A stretch of 19,302 nt of DNA from Gamarada debralockiae (taxonomy: Eukaryota > Ascomycota > Leotiomycetes > Helotiales > Hyphodiscaceae): contig NXFV01002073.1 of the NCBI GenBank assembly GCA_002803225.1, positions 1-19,302 of the forward strand, written 5' to 3'. The notes beneath the pieces were generated by a model. The model was given only the letters and a program-made list of their open reading frames with translations, made no database searches and was not told the origin of the DNA. Below are positions 1 to 9,149 of the stretch, in pieces (the first letter of the stretch is position 1; every line of letters begins with the position of its first letter). The translations under genes and the position numbers were made by a program.

Positions 1-233
1 AGGATAGCGGAAGAACGGCACTCCAAGCAGCAGCAGCAGCATGGCAAGGAAGAACGGCACTCCAAGCAGCAGCAGAGGGAGGCCACCTCGCTGTCGTAGA
101 GCGGCTGCTCCAGGAGAAGGCAGAGGTCAATGCAACAGCAGCACGGTATAGCGGAAGAACGGCACTCCGAGCAGCAGCAGCGGGAGGCCACCTCGCTGTC
201 GTGAAATGCCTTCGTAATGCAGGCGCTGTATAA
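1..233 (+). CDS. C-terminal end of an ankyrin-repeat protein (5' partial)
   Basis: The frame beginning at base 3 is open from the window edge to a TAA at 231-233, about 76 codons with no start in view. It encodes ankyrin-type repeats: SGRTALQAAA, then GGHLAVVERLLQEKAEVN, then SGRTALRAAAAGGHLAVV. The G-T/R-T-A-L-x-A-A and GHLAVVxxLL signatures are the helix-turn-helix core of ankyrin repeats. Nearly identical DNA copies start at bases 9, 48 and 153. The last two are 105 nt (35 codons) apart, but the first two only 39 nt (13 codons) apart, so one repeat is shortened in frame. In fungi such near-identical repeats usually sit at the C-terminus of large NACHT- or kinase-type receptor-like proteins. 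The N-terminal domain lies outside the window, so the parent protein is unknown. It could equally be a detached fragment. Confidence 0.75.
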   Translation, partial: DSGRTALQAAAAAWQGRTALQAAAEGGHLAVVERLLQEKAEVNATAARYSGRTALRAAAAGGHLAVVKCLRNAGAV

Positions 234-1547
234 TACTCTTTACGTATAAAATATATGATTTTCTTTGTATCTCTGTTTCACAGAGGGCCAAGGGGAGCAT
301 ATGCTTATATACTCGTCTTCTTCGCTACTCCGATTCTAGTATCTTCTATGTAGCCATACCCCTTACTAAGAGGCAAAGAATGTAAGAGTTACTAGATAGT
401 GATAACGACTTCCCAATCTATGTTTTGGATAGGAAATGTAATTAATGTCTTAATATTAATTGCTTATTGCTTGCGCTTCACCCTGCTAGAGTATGTCCTG
501 ACACAGGCAGAGGAATTAGACGTCAGCTAATTCAGGGTATGTAAGTAGAATCTCCCCACTTACAGTAATTCATCAGAATAGCTGGCTATTGGTGTTAAGG
601 CCAGATAGTGGACAAATCAGGAAGTGAATAATACCTTTTAAGCCAAAATTAACCGTCGGTCACTACAGTCATCTGATTAAGAGCTGTCAGCAAGTTATAG
701 CACATACCTGGCACGTTCCTTACTTTATCCTCAGGCGTAAAGGCCAACTTATTGTACTGCATTTCTTGTGCCTGAGGCAATAAGGGTAGTTGCTGCAAGT
801 GTGGCTGAGAACGCCGACAAATTAGCAAAAGTAGCCGGGCAAGTTTCCTTATCGTAGAACTCCTATTCAGATTGTCACCGTATTTTGATATAAACTGTTT
901 TAAAACCACTTACAGAGGAAGTATATGACTTTCTCTTATAAGTGCTCGAGATTTGAACCCTAAGGCCTTCTTACAGTGTAGCAAATGTATCACGTGAATA
1001 AGGTTAGGTAAAAGTAATATAGTTTAATAATATTTCAACCAAGCACAATAGAAGCTCTTTATAAGAAAATTCGTATACAGAAAATATCAACTACAAATAG
1101 TTATACGAGGTCTTTTAGAATAGGTTATTCCTATTTATTGTTGAGATTTTTGCGGTTTAGTCGAAGTACCGAGCTACACGACGGGATTTTCGCTTCGCAG
1201 GATCCCGAACTTATTAGGGCCATACTCGAGAAAGCAAAGTCGCCACGAGCTTTCATGTACAAGTCCGAGGTTCCAGTTGAAAGAACGGCAGTGTATTTGG
1301 CAAGGTGAATTTCTGTCACGGCATCTGCCTCTCAATTTAGGACAAATTATCTGCTGTCTGCATTGGCAGTTTTCCATGAATACATGGGAAGCGTGGATCA
1401 CCCTGGAGGACTCGATGTCCCATTCTTGACTGCCATCCCTGATTCATCTCCTACCAAATCATAAAACACTTCCTTCACCCCTGGCATATATCACGGAATT
1501 GTCATCGTGGATCTCTTGGTTGGCGTCTACCTAGTCATTCAATTCCA
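234..1547. other. AT-rich stretch without a supportable gene
   Basis: Both strands carry only short open frames. The longest, on the minus strand at 649-909, opens with GTG rather than ATG, has no recognisable motif and resembles no family I know. On the minus strand downstream of 1548 the frame of the neighbouring broken gene meets about seven stops in roughly 140 codons, which is chance level, so I do not extend that gene here. Small structures seen: a perfect 7-bp inverted repeat (513-519 with 527-533) nested inside a 6-bp one (480-485 with 533-538). Confidence 0.5.
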
Positions 1548-2368
1548 TTAGAATCTCCCGTCCACCCATATCCACAGGTTTCCTTCGGCAGTGACGCCCA
1601 TTATCAGATTGTCATCCGACTCTTCACCACTTCCTCCCTCTTCGTCGTCCGTTGTAAGTACATCCTGGATGCCGTTGGGGATTTCTTTCGCGGACTTGTG
1701 AGGAGACGCAGAAGATTTTGGTGTTGAGTTGGAGGGAGTGGACACGATATTTTGAGGTTCATTGGATGAAACGTCACCGTACTGGCGAGATGATGTGGAA
1801 GAACTGGGGACGGACTTCGAAAACGAGCTTTCGGTGGAGACGCTTTGATGGAGAGCAAGACCAGATTCATTTTTCTTGATGGAGATGCCATTAAAACAGA
1901 GATCCTGCTCTGCAGCAACCCTCATCACAGCTTTGGCCAAAACTGATGTTCCAAGTTCACCATCCGAGAACTCGTGTTCAAGACACTTAAGAACATCCAC
2001 CGTAATGCTTGCCACCTTCTCCTTATCCGTCCATCCATACCAGAGCCAACGTCTGAGTTGGCAACCCTGAATAAACTGCACCGCGAACCGGACTTCGAAC
2101 TCTGTCTGGCTCATTTTGGAAGGGTGGAACCAGAGTGTGTGGTACTTTCCGTCTGGTTCCTTCAAGACAGTTGTGACCAGTTCGATCAAGACCTCCTTCT
2201 CTTTTCCCGATCCCGATCTGGCTTACGGACTTGTAGGTAATCTGCCCATGCTTTGAGTTGTCGTGGCTCTGTCAACCATGCCTTAAGCCGGACAAAGTAG
2301 TTCTCGTCCGTGTATCCTCCTCGTGCGGCCAGTTATTTCAGTTGTTTCAGAGACAGTGATGTCGACAT
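1548..2368 (-). pseudogene. Broken gene for an unrecognised Ser-rich, acidic-tailed protein
   Basis: An ATG in good fungal context (CAAAATG, 2368-2366) opens MSTSLSLKQLK and then hits TAA at 2335-2333. The same frame continues open for about 47 codons of protein-like sequence (ARGGYTDENYFVRLKAWL...) and stops near 2190. A second frame, open from about 2220 to the stop at 1548-1550, carries the rest, including VLIELVTTVLKEPDGKYHTL, WLWYGWTDKEKVASITVDVL, a Ser/Thr-rich linker and an acidic segment (TTDDEEGGSGEESDD). One base missing from the A-run at 2202-2205 would join the frames as DREKEKEVL, and CAA to TAA explains the stop. I found no GT-AG intron joining the frames in phase. I do not recognise the family. 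It would be about 270 residues, with no signal peptide or membrane segment. Two independent lesions make a pseudogene likelier than an intron-bearing gene; sequencing error remains possible. Confidence 0.5.
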
Positions 2369-3015
2369 TTTGAGGTCGTCTGCGTGTCCAAGTGATGATC
2401 TTGTCAGGACAAAGATTAAATCAAGTAGGATCGAGAATAGATCGAGCCGAGCCAGGAGGTTGAGTGTGCTGAAGTTTTGCTTGGCCGTGACATAGATCGG
2501 CTGTAGCAAAGAACCCAAGGTCGTTTGGGAGGAAGCGTTTGAATCTTCGAAGGAAAGAAGAGTAGAGCTTTTTTGCTTTTGTAGTACAAAAGAGCAGGTT
2601 GCCGATAAATTTACTGGTAAGTCGTTCCAGATTCACCCTATTGTGTCTTAAGCTTTTTCGTACAATCATGTCACTTTTGAAATAAAACAACATGGGAATT
2701 TCTCCACATGACAACTTCACTTGGCAATCTCTTACAAGAGAGATTCAAATATATCAACACTCACTACTATATTGCTACCTGATCTCAGCGATGCCACTTA
2801 CGAGGGTGACAATCCCCCAATCATGCCAATTATCTCCGACCATTCAGGGTTGGTTAATAGACTGACAAGAATCGCTGAAAAGAGAATGTGAAATAAGAAT
2901 TTGTTTGGGTGGCACCGGTGCGGTGCTAATTAGCCAACCAGCCCTACTCCTCTTGCGTTTCTCTCGACGGCAAATAGATCGACGACGAAATAGGAAATGC
3001 ATCAGCTGCGCCAAA
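2369..3015. other. Intergenic region between two broken genes
   Basis: Presumed promoter side of the gene starting at 2368 and downstream side of the gene ending at 3016. It contains only short overlapping open frames on both strands (longest 99 codons, minus, 2421-2720) with no family resemblance. No RNA gene or mobile element was seen. Confidence 0.45.
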
Positions 3016-4445
3016 CTATTTCTCAGGCCACAGGTCATCCTCCATTTCTTGACCCCCTAAACCATGGTGTACCTCCTCCATGATTACGTCTTGATTGCCG
3101 TCACCGAAATCTTGGCTCGGAGGTGCATCCGAGGGTTGACTTGAGTAGGACCGTTCTCTTGACTAAAGCTGTAGTCGGGTTGGCGTTGACCATGATCACT
3201 CTCTTGGCTGAGGTCGTAGCTGGGGATTTCATTGATATAGTTTTCGTATTCCTTGTTGATATGCTTGCGGGGGTGTTGGCGTAAGCGTTCATTCTCATGT
3301 TGACCCAAAATCTCATTTGGCGGCTCAATGGGGTCTTCATAGAACCGGTTCGTGAGTCGTGGATTCTGGAAAGATCTCCGCGGACCTTCCTCCAGCTTCG
3401 GCTCTCCTTGCTCAATAGTGCGCTTCTTCTCCTTTCCTTCTCTTGTGCTTCAACGTCGGAGGAGGCTTGGTCGCACTATGCCTTCGCTTAATGTTGCTCG
3501 CCTTCGGCGTTGGTGGAAATGGACTGCCGCCGCTTCAAGTAAACATTTTGCCACCTATGAGCCTGTTCATTATTAAAGGGGTTGCATGTTGGTAGGTGGA
3601 GAATGCATTTAGTGCGGTAATAGAAAGATCAACTTGGGACAGCCTGTATGTATCCTTCCCCAAACCGTCACCTCCATCCGACCAGAATGTTCCAAATTAT
3701 CACCACGAATATGGTCACCACAATGAAAAGTATGATAGCAGGAGAAACTAACCCAGAGGCAAGGCTTGGCAAGATTGCTGTCTTTAGGCCTCTCTCCACG
3801 GCCATATCCCTATGTCGTAAAAACCGCGATTCTTCACGACCAACATAACCAGGAAGGGTGTAAAGGGCGTTGCCCTGGTGCATCCGTAGGAAGACATGTC
3901 GAGGTCTCCAGCTCCTGGGTGGTATTTATGTAGTTGAATAGCCCTTGCTCGGTTCTGATCCAGGGAGTAGTCATTTGTCCGGCAGTGACATCTTTGAAGG
4001 AACGGATGGGGCTCTCTGAATCGCAATTGTTAGTTAGCTTCCTAACTCTCGAAATATTACATGGTGCAGCAGGGGCGAATTCATTCCCGACTCGAAAGAA
4101 TGGCATACATACCTTCATTTGTCATCCGACCTCTAAGTTTTCTGATTCGGCCAGTGAGGTAATCCCTGCGAAGGCGACCAGGCTTGTTAGCTCGAAGCTC
4201 TCCTCGATCCTCAATTTCCAATGTTGTTGTTAGTCGCCATGCCGTTGGTGAGGAAAAGGGATAGTCAATCTCGACTTGACACGATCATGGACATCCATAA
4301 GTCTGTTGAATTTATCGACGTGATCTCCTTCGCTCCCGCGCACAGTCCTTGGCGCGGTTTTCATGTAGATATTTTGTGTCGGTGTTGAGCTCGGGGATGC
4401 CATTAAGGTGGCAGCAATCATCATGAGGATCGTCAATAAACGCAT
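3016..4445 (-). pseudogene. Frameshifted gene for a signal-peptide, single-pass membrane protein with Pro/Lys-rich tail
   Basis: ATG at 4445-4443 opens a clear signal peptide (MRLLTILMMIAATLMASP) and about 35 further codons. Near 4285 the reading must shift by one base into a frame open to 4112. There a textbook intron (4112-4016; GTATGT donor, CTAAC branch, TTCAG acceptor) joins in phase to SPIRSFKDVTAGQMTTPWIR. Another shift near 3890 leads to a frame with a hydrophobic helix, AIILFIVVTIFVVIIWNILVGW (3739-3674). Beyond it, separate open segments encode a tail: SGGSPFPPTPKASNIKRRHS after a TGA at 3537-3535, then FYEDPIEPPNEILGQHENER, and finally VIMEEVHHGLGGQEMEDD, ending at TAG 3018-3016. 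At least four one-base shifts and one stop are needed, so the gene is not functional as read. The type I membrane architecture (ectodomain of about 180 residues, one helix, long charged cytosolic tail) is inferred. I recognise no family. Confidence 0.5.
4016..4112 (-). other. Well-formed intron inside the broken membrane-protein gene
   Basis: The intron is 97 bp, with a GTATGT donor at 4112, tandem CTAACTAAC branch sites about 20 bases before the end, and acceptor TTCAG at 4016. It joins two open segments in the same phase (MTNE to ESPIRS). Its survival shows that this locus was a spliced protein-coding gene. Confidence 0.6.
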
Positions 4446-5087
4446 GGTTGAGGTCTTGTTGTCGGTAATTTGAGGAGTAGTAGATAGCGTGAAGAAACTT
4501 TCTTGGATGAGAGAACATCTCAATAGCTAACTTTGAATGTTAATGAATGAATTCTCCTCCTGTTTTGATTCACTTCCTCTCTGTTGACCCGACTGGCGTC
4601 GGCAGAAAAGGGGCGCGGCCGCTTTGAGCAAACCGGAATCTTGATATCTTTCAATTCAAACAGGGAAATTTATTGTCGGATTGGTGATGTGCGACGAGTA
4701 GAAGTGTAGTATCGTCTTGAGGCCCGCGGAAGTCCCTTCGCAAGATGAAAGTTTATTCGACCCAAGCGACGTGAGCTCCCTCCATGTGTTCACTCTCCCA
4801 CGAACAGGACCGATTCGATTAGCGCGCAAGGTTGACTTCCTCGACCGCGAAAAAAGTTTTAAACTTTTAAACTTCATTTCAACCTCAACCCACAAAATAC
4901 TGAATGGAACAGTTCTGGCTACCATCGGAAGCAAGTAAGGTGGATAGCTTCTGAATTTCAATGATTGTTCGCTCTTTCTGTCTCATGAGCCCTAATTTGA
5001 AGTCCTGTTCTCAGCTCGGCGGCTGTCTCTCAGAATTTTCTCGTCCGCTGGGTGATTTCTCGTTCGCAGTAGTTGAGCTGGTTCGTG
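4446..5087. other. Non-coding stretch upstream of the membrane-protein pseudogene
   Basis: Presumed promoter region of the gene starting at 4445. It holds an 8-bp tandem duplication TTTTAAAC at 4857-4864 and 4865-4872 within an A/T-rich tract. A 122-codon plus-strand frame at 4961-5329 begins with a real ATG but has no motif or family resemblance and runs through the repeat region that follows, so I do not call it a gene. Confidence 0.4.
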
Positions 5088-5750
5088 TGAGTCACGTGTT
5101 TACCGCTGGAGAAAGATTCCTTGCTTCTTTTTGGTCGTTGGTTCGGGATTTCTGTTTCGAAGGGCTTCGGTCAAGCTTCATAAATATTGCTGTGCCGATT
5201 TGTCAGTCAGCTTCAGCATTCGTTCTTCAACTTGAGGGATATGAGTCACGTGCTTGCGCATCCAATCGTGAAGCCTCATCCACTTGGTTCGCCTCGTTCT
5301 TGTTGCAGGGAGAACTGTCAAGCGACTGAGATTTTGGAATTAGATTTCCAGATCAGTATGGTTCCAATTGAGACTGCGTCCCAAGGATATTCGTTAAATC
5401 GGAATTTCAAAGCAACCCCTTAATGGGCTCGCAGTCAACACTTTCTTGGTGTTGCAATAGCCTTTGTATCAACTTGATATCTGGCCACGACTTCTGAAAT
5501 CCACTGGATTGTTCAACAACTTTGAGGCGTTTAAGTCAAACTGCGACCCGACAATCAATTAAGACTTTCGATTCTTTTCGATTCCAAACGAATATTGGCC
5601 AGTGATTGGTGCTTGCTGGGAAATTGAGCCATTTAAGCTGACTGCGAGATGGGTCAGATCTTAAATTGGAATTTTGAGTCAAACGGCGACCCGGGAAACC
5701 AAATAAGAGTATCACCAAGGCGTAGTGGCCCCGCAATCAGCGCTTGCTCT
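5088..5750 (+). repeat. Decayed direct repeats with a period of roughly 150 bp
   Basis: Short related words recur at intervals of about 130-170 bp. TGAGTCACGTG followed by a TTT/CTT-type end occurs at 5088-5100 and 5242-5254, 154 bp apart. GTCAAACTGCGACCCG at 5535-5550 recurs with one mismatch at 5678-5693, 143 bp apart, and a weaker relative (GAGACTGCGTCCC) lies near 5369. A third word of the type CAGTNANNNNTTGCTNNNAG occurs near 5430, 5600 and 5735. This is consistent with an old, diverged tandem duplication. The alignment was done by eye and unit borders are uncertain. Confidence 0.3.
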
Positions 5751-8222
5751 CAGCTTTTAAATTTGAGGTGATCCAATAATATACACAAGGCTATCAGCTT
5801 ACGTGCTCAGCCTTGGCTTTACCCGACGCGGTAATTCGACTCGAAAATCGTCCGTCCGACAAGACAGCGAACTCGGTTCCAAGATGGCGGTCCTGAGATG
5901 GCGGTCCTGATTCCAAAGTCAACGAACTAAATTTCAAGCTTGCGATTTTGTTAAGAAATATGCTCGAAGTCTCGACCAAAGTCTCTTGTATGATGTCAGA
6001 ACTGGTCAGATAACAGTTTCCAACTTTCCAAGCAACTTGCAACATCACAACTCCGGAGAAACATAACTCACCACACATTTCCTGCGGTCCGTGAACAGCG
6101 TTCTCCAAAAGAAGTCCACGGTCGAGCTTATAAAGGCAAAGGGTATTATTCAGCTTAACACCAAACCCCGCGAAAAGCGCTGACTGTGCGTCCACACAGA
6201 GCCTGCATCTTATCTCGTCCGCCGTTCGTAGCGAATATGGCAAGCCACAGACGAGCGTCATCTCGCATTGCCTTACAAATGCAGTCCGAGCTCACAGCTG
6301 CCGTGGACACTCCATGGTGATCCTCGCACTCTGACCAATGGGAGGAATTTCGCATTTTACATCGGATTTTAAGGTTGGCTCGGATATTGTAAACCCGCCG
6401 AGTTGTGCATTCTCGTTTAGGATCCCGAGTACGGCGACCGCCTTGTTGGGCGGGGTTGTGCGGCCGAATGTGATTAATCACGTACATTTTCGTCTTGACC
6501 TATGAGAGCATCATAATCGGTCTCGGAACATCTCGTTGGCTCTCAAGACGATAACGGTTGCGAATCTGTCCGACGAGGTTGTCGTCGGGTGAACGCTTCC
6601 ATTGCAGCGGGCCACCGCAATGCCTGAATAGAAGGGAATGCATTCGGGTTTGAGGAAATTGAATCCTGAATGAGGGTTTAGGAGTGGAGTTATTATTTTG
6701 TTATTGGGGCACTGCAGATGAGGCTTTTGGTTGAAGAGCTCACGAGATGCGCCTTAGGGTTTGAAGTTCAGGGTTTGCGGGAGAGGTAGGGGAGGTTATT
6801 CTGGGCAGACTACGGTTAAGCGTACCCATACGAAGCACGCACCACGTTAGGAAACCCTTCGAGAAGGAAGTTCATAGATCCCGAAGACGGGATACGAGTG
6901 GTTGCGAGACTGAATAGCATCGCCATGCAGCAGATCTTGATGACAGGACAGCGAGGATGATGCCAAATCAGGAAATTGTAGAAGTTACATATGGGATGTC
7001 GCACGTATGAAATTCGACTAAAGGAAGAGTCATCAAATTTAAGCGCACCTTCACAGATGTCTGCAGAAAGGCGGGATTTTGACTCTTCGCGTCCTCTGTG
7101 GCTTTGTATGTATGTTGTTGGCAGCCTGATGCACTGTGTGCGTATCAGTTGCTTGTTGCTTACGTTTGCTGCGGATGTTGGCTTAGCGGACCAGCTTCGA
7201 CTTCCGACTCCGTGTCCGGCTCTTTGAATGACTGGCTGTGGTTGCTCTCCTGTACGATGAGTCTACGCAGCTACGTAGCGATGCCTCGAACGGGATTTTC
7301 AGGCTGCCAAATTAATATTCTGCTTGTCGCAATCGGATTCGCATTCAAGCGTCGTCACTCTCAAAACATATCGGCGTATTCAGAACTCCATCTACGACGA
7401 GCCTTTTTCTTCGCGGGGGGTGGAGGCTGTGTTTTGAGTTCTGCGATGAGATGAACTGTTAGGGGAAGGGTTGGGGCATCTAGGAAAAAATATCTGGTGA
7501 ATGAGGATTGTGGAGCAGTTGCTCCTTCGCAAAATGCATATGTTTTGGGTGAGGTGTGCGATCCTGAAGCCTGACTTCTCAGTACCGAACACTACTAATC
7601 GTAACGATTTGAATTGAACGATTAATATTCTCAGACAAAATGAATATAGAATACTTTAGAAAACAGTGTCTTGTTAATCCGCATATGATGTCAGAGAAAA
7701 GTTGCTTTGTAACAAAGGAGATGAACAGATATCAAAGTGACTCCTTTCATGGAGAGATGGAGTTTGTCAGCTAAACACCGTGAAAAGTCAATGTAATCGC
7801 CGGAACGAGTCACTGAGGTATCATCTCGCAGAATGTATCTTATTTTCCTTGTTCGGTCCCGTAGATTGCACCTGACGTAGGTAGGAGATTGGCGTTAGGG
7901 CGGTCGGACTTGCGTTTTACTCAGCTTTCCGTGTGGCACACAGCAAGCGGGGGGTTGTCAACCCGACGCTGAGAAAGCGAAGCCGCCAAGCCAAGGCATG
8001 GTGGTGCAGGGGTTTTAGTGCCTTACGTGCACACTTACGAGCGGACTCAGCGGACCTAACCTGTCGGTGTTTATTATCCCAGTTCGGTATGCGAGAATCA
8101 GCTGGATACATAATGTGTTGGATCCTCCTGATCAGAAATGGGATTCTCACTCATACTCACCATCTACAACATACAATAACAGCTTCAAGAAGAATAAAAT
8201 CTACATTCACCTGAAGCAACAT
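5751..8222. other. Long region without a supportable gene
   Basis: The longest frame is minus strand 5794-6261 (155 codons, true ATG, Cys- and Leu-containing). It has no motif, no clear coding bias, and includes the 14-bp tandem duplication that is out of phase with codons. Shorter frames at 6155-6487 (minus), 6991-7454 (plus) and 7933-8214 (plus) have no family resemblance. A protein-like segment on the plus strand at 6820-6960 (AYPYEARTTLGNPSRRKF...) lies between stops and could be a relic, but there is nothing to anchor it. No RNA gene was recognised. Confidence 0.4.
5883..5910 (+). repeat. Perfect 14-bp tandem duplication
   Basis: GATGGCGGTCCTGA occurs twice without a gap (5883-5896 and 5897-5910). 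The unit is not a multiple of three, so it would shift any reading frame here. It looks like a recent slippage event. Confidence 0.9.
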
Positions 8223-8240
8223 CAACAACAACAACAACAA
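8223..8240 (+). repeat. (CAA)6 microsatellite in the presumed 5' leader
   Basis: Six CAA triplets lie about 120 bp upstream of the ATG at 8364, in a C/A/T-rich stretch typical of fungal 5' untranslated leaders. A 42-codon upstream frame beginning with ATG at 8088 would end at 8214 if transcription starts that far upstream; the start site is unknown. Confidence 0.7.
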
Positions 8241-8363
8241 AGAACACCAGAGTCATCACAGCAAAACCGAAAATCATCGCCTACCCGGTATTGCTTCCGT
8301 TCACCGGTCCTCGGCCTCGTCTAAAAAGTGTTGCCTTTGAGTCATTCACAGACACAACACAAA

Positions 8364-9149
8364 ATGTCGACCATTTCCAGATCACCACTCTCCTCCTCCT
8401 CACCATCCTCAGTATCACCATTGAAGAGAAAGGCAATGTCTGTTACTCAAACCTACTACCTCGCCCACACTGCTCGAGGCAAGCTCTCATCTGAGGCTGC
8501 ACGAGCAGACCACAACCTCCGCCTTCTCGTCGGCCACGCCAACCTCCTCGACTCATTGATGCTCGAGCTTGCGGAAGCTGAGCAAGAGCAAGAGAGCTGG
8601 TTCAACCAATCCGTCAAGAAGGCCAACAAGACTGAAGAACCAAAGCACATCCAATGGGCTGACACCGTTGTCGAAGATCCGGAGGAGGATTGGCAAGCAG
8701 AGGATGCCGACTCCTCAGACTCAGACAGCGAATACGATTCGGATGAAGACACAGAGATGGAAACCGGCATTGTGTCATTACAACGGGTCGCCTCGCACGC
8801 AGTCACCGCAGTCTCAGCAGAATATGAGGAGGAAGACGATGAGGACGCAGATGAGGAGTTCGGATTTGCACTACAACTCTCACGATCACACTCAAACAAG
8901 AACTCTCCGCCCGAGTTAGATCACGATTCCGATGACTCTTCAGAAGACGAATCGATGCCTCCATCACCGCCATCCTCCTCCTTGCCAACATTCTCAGAAA
9001 AGCAACGCCAAGAAATCGCTACGACCGGCTATTACTCGAAATCCCAACCCTCAATACCACCGTCCGAACAACAAGCCTTCTTCGATGAGGGCTTCTACCT
9101 TCCACAACGGACGCAACCGGGCTTAATCAGCGCGATCAGCGTCTACTAA
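8364..9149 (+). CDS. Acidic conserved ascomycete protein of unknown function
   Basis: A single uninterrupted exon of 261 codons. I choose the ATG at 8364 (context CACAAAATG) because the frame further upstream has only a GTG. Residues 1-25 are Ser/Pro-rich with a basic KRK. Residues about 28-105 form the ordered part: TYYLAHTARGKLSSEAARAD, then HNLRLLVGHANLLDSLMLEL, then a Glu-rich helix ending SWFNQSV, then HIQWADTVVEDPEEDW. Residues about 105-135 and 160-215 are highly acidic and Ser-rich (SDSDSEYDSDEDTE; EEEDDEDADEEF), with SPP-type phosphorylation-like sites. The C-terminus is FFDEGFYLPQRTQPGLISAI. No signal peptide or membrane helix. From memory, the YYLAHTARGKLS and LRLLVGHANLLDSLML blocks recur in uncharacterised proteins across Pezizomycotina; I know of no assigned function. 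This is one of the cleanest genes in the window. Nuclear or cytosolic location is a guess from composition. Confidence 0.85.
   Translation: MSTISRSPLSSSSPSSVSPLKRKAMSVTQTYYLAHTARGKLSSEAARADHNLRLLVGHANLLDSLMLELAEAEQEQESWFNQSVKKANKTEEPKHIQWADTVVEDPEEDWQAEDADSSDSDSEYDSDEDTEMETGIVSLQRVASHAVTAVSAEYEEEDDEDADEEFGFALQLSRSHSNKNSPPELDHDSDDSSEDESMPPSPPSSSLPTFSEKQRQEIATTGYYSKSQPSIPPSEQQAFFDEGFYLPQRTQPGLISAISVY

Noticed and set aside
930..1020. tRNA- or SINE-like B-box (GGTTCAAATC) on the minus strand
   Set aside because: The T-stem around it pairs badly and no A-box, anticodon arm or acceptor stem could be assembled upstream. A second such word near 17460 fails in the same way.
234..1130. Repeat-induced point mutation block
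   Set aside because: The stretch is AT-rich and some stops elsewhere fit C-to-T changes, but without dinucleotide indices or an unmutated copy this cannot be established from the window.
1131..1547. Extension of the broken gene at 1548-2368 further downstream in the same frame
   Set aside because: Open pieces such as EVFYDLVGDESGMAVKNG look protein-like, but the frame has about seven stops in 140 codons, which is what chance predicts.
4961..5329. 122-codon plus-strand open frame as a gene
   Set aside because: No motif or family resemblance, and it runs across the decayed repeat words at 5088 and 5242.
5794..6261. 155-codon minus-strand open frame as a gene
   Set aside because: It has a true ATG and fair length, but no motif, no splice or promoter support, and contains a 14-bp tandem duplication out of codon phase. 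Kept only as a remark.
8456..8991. Antisense and alternate-frame open frames over the acidic protein gene
   Set aside because: Low-complexity Ser-rich shadows produced by the acidic codons of the real gene.
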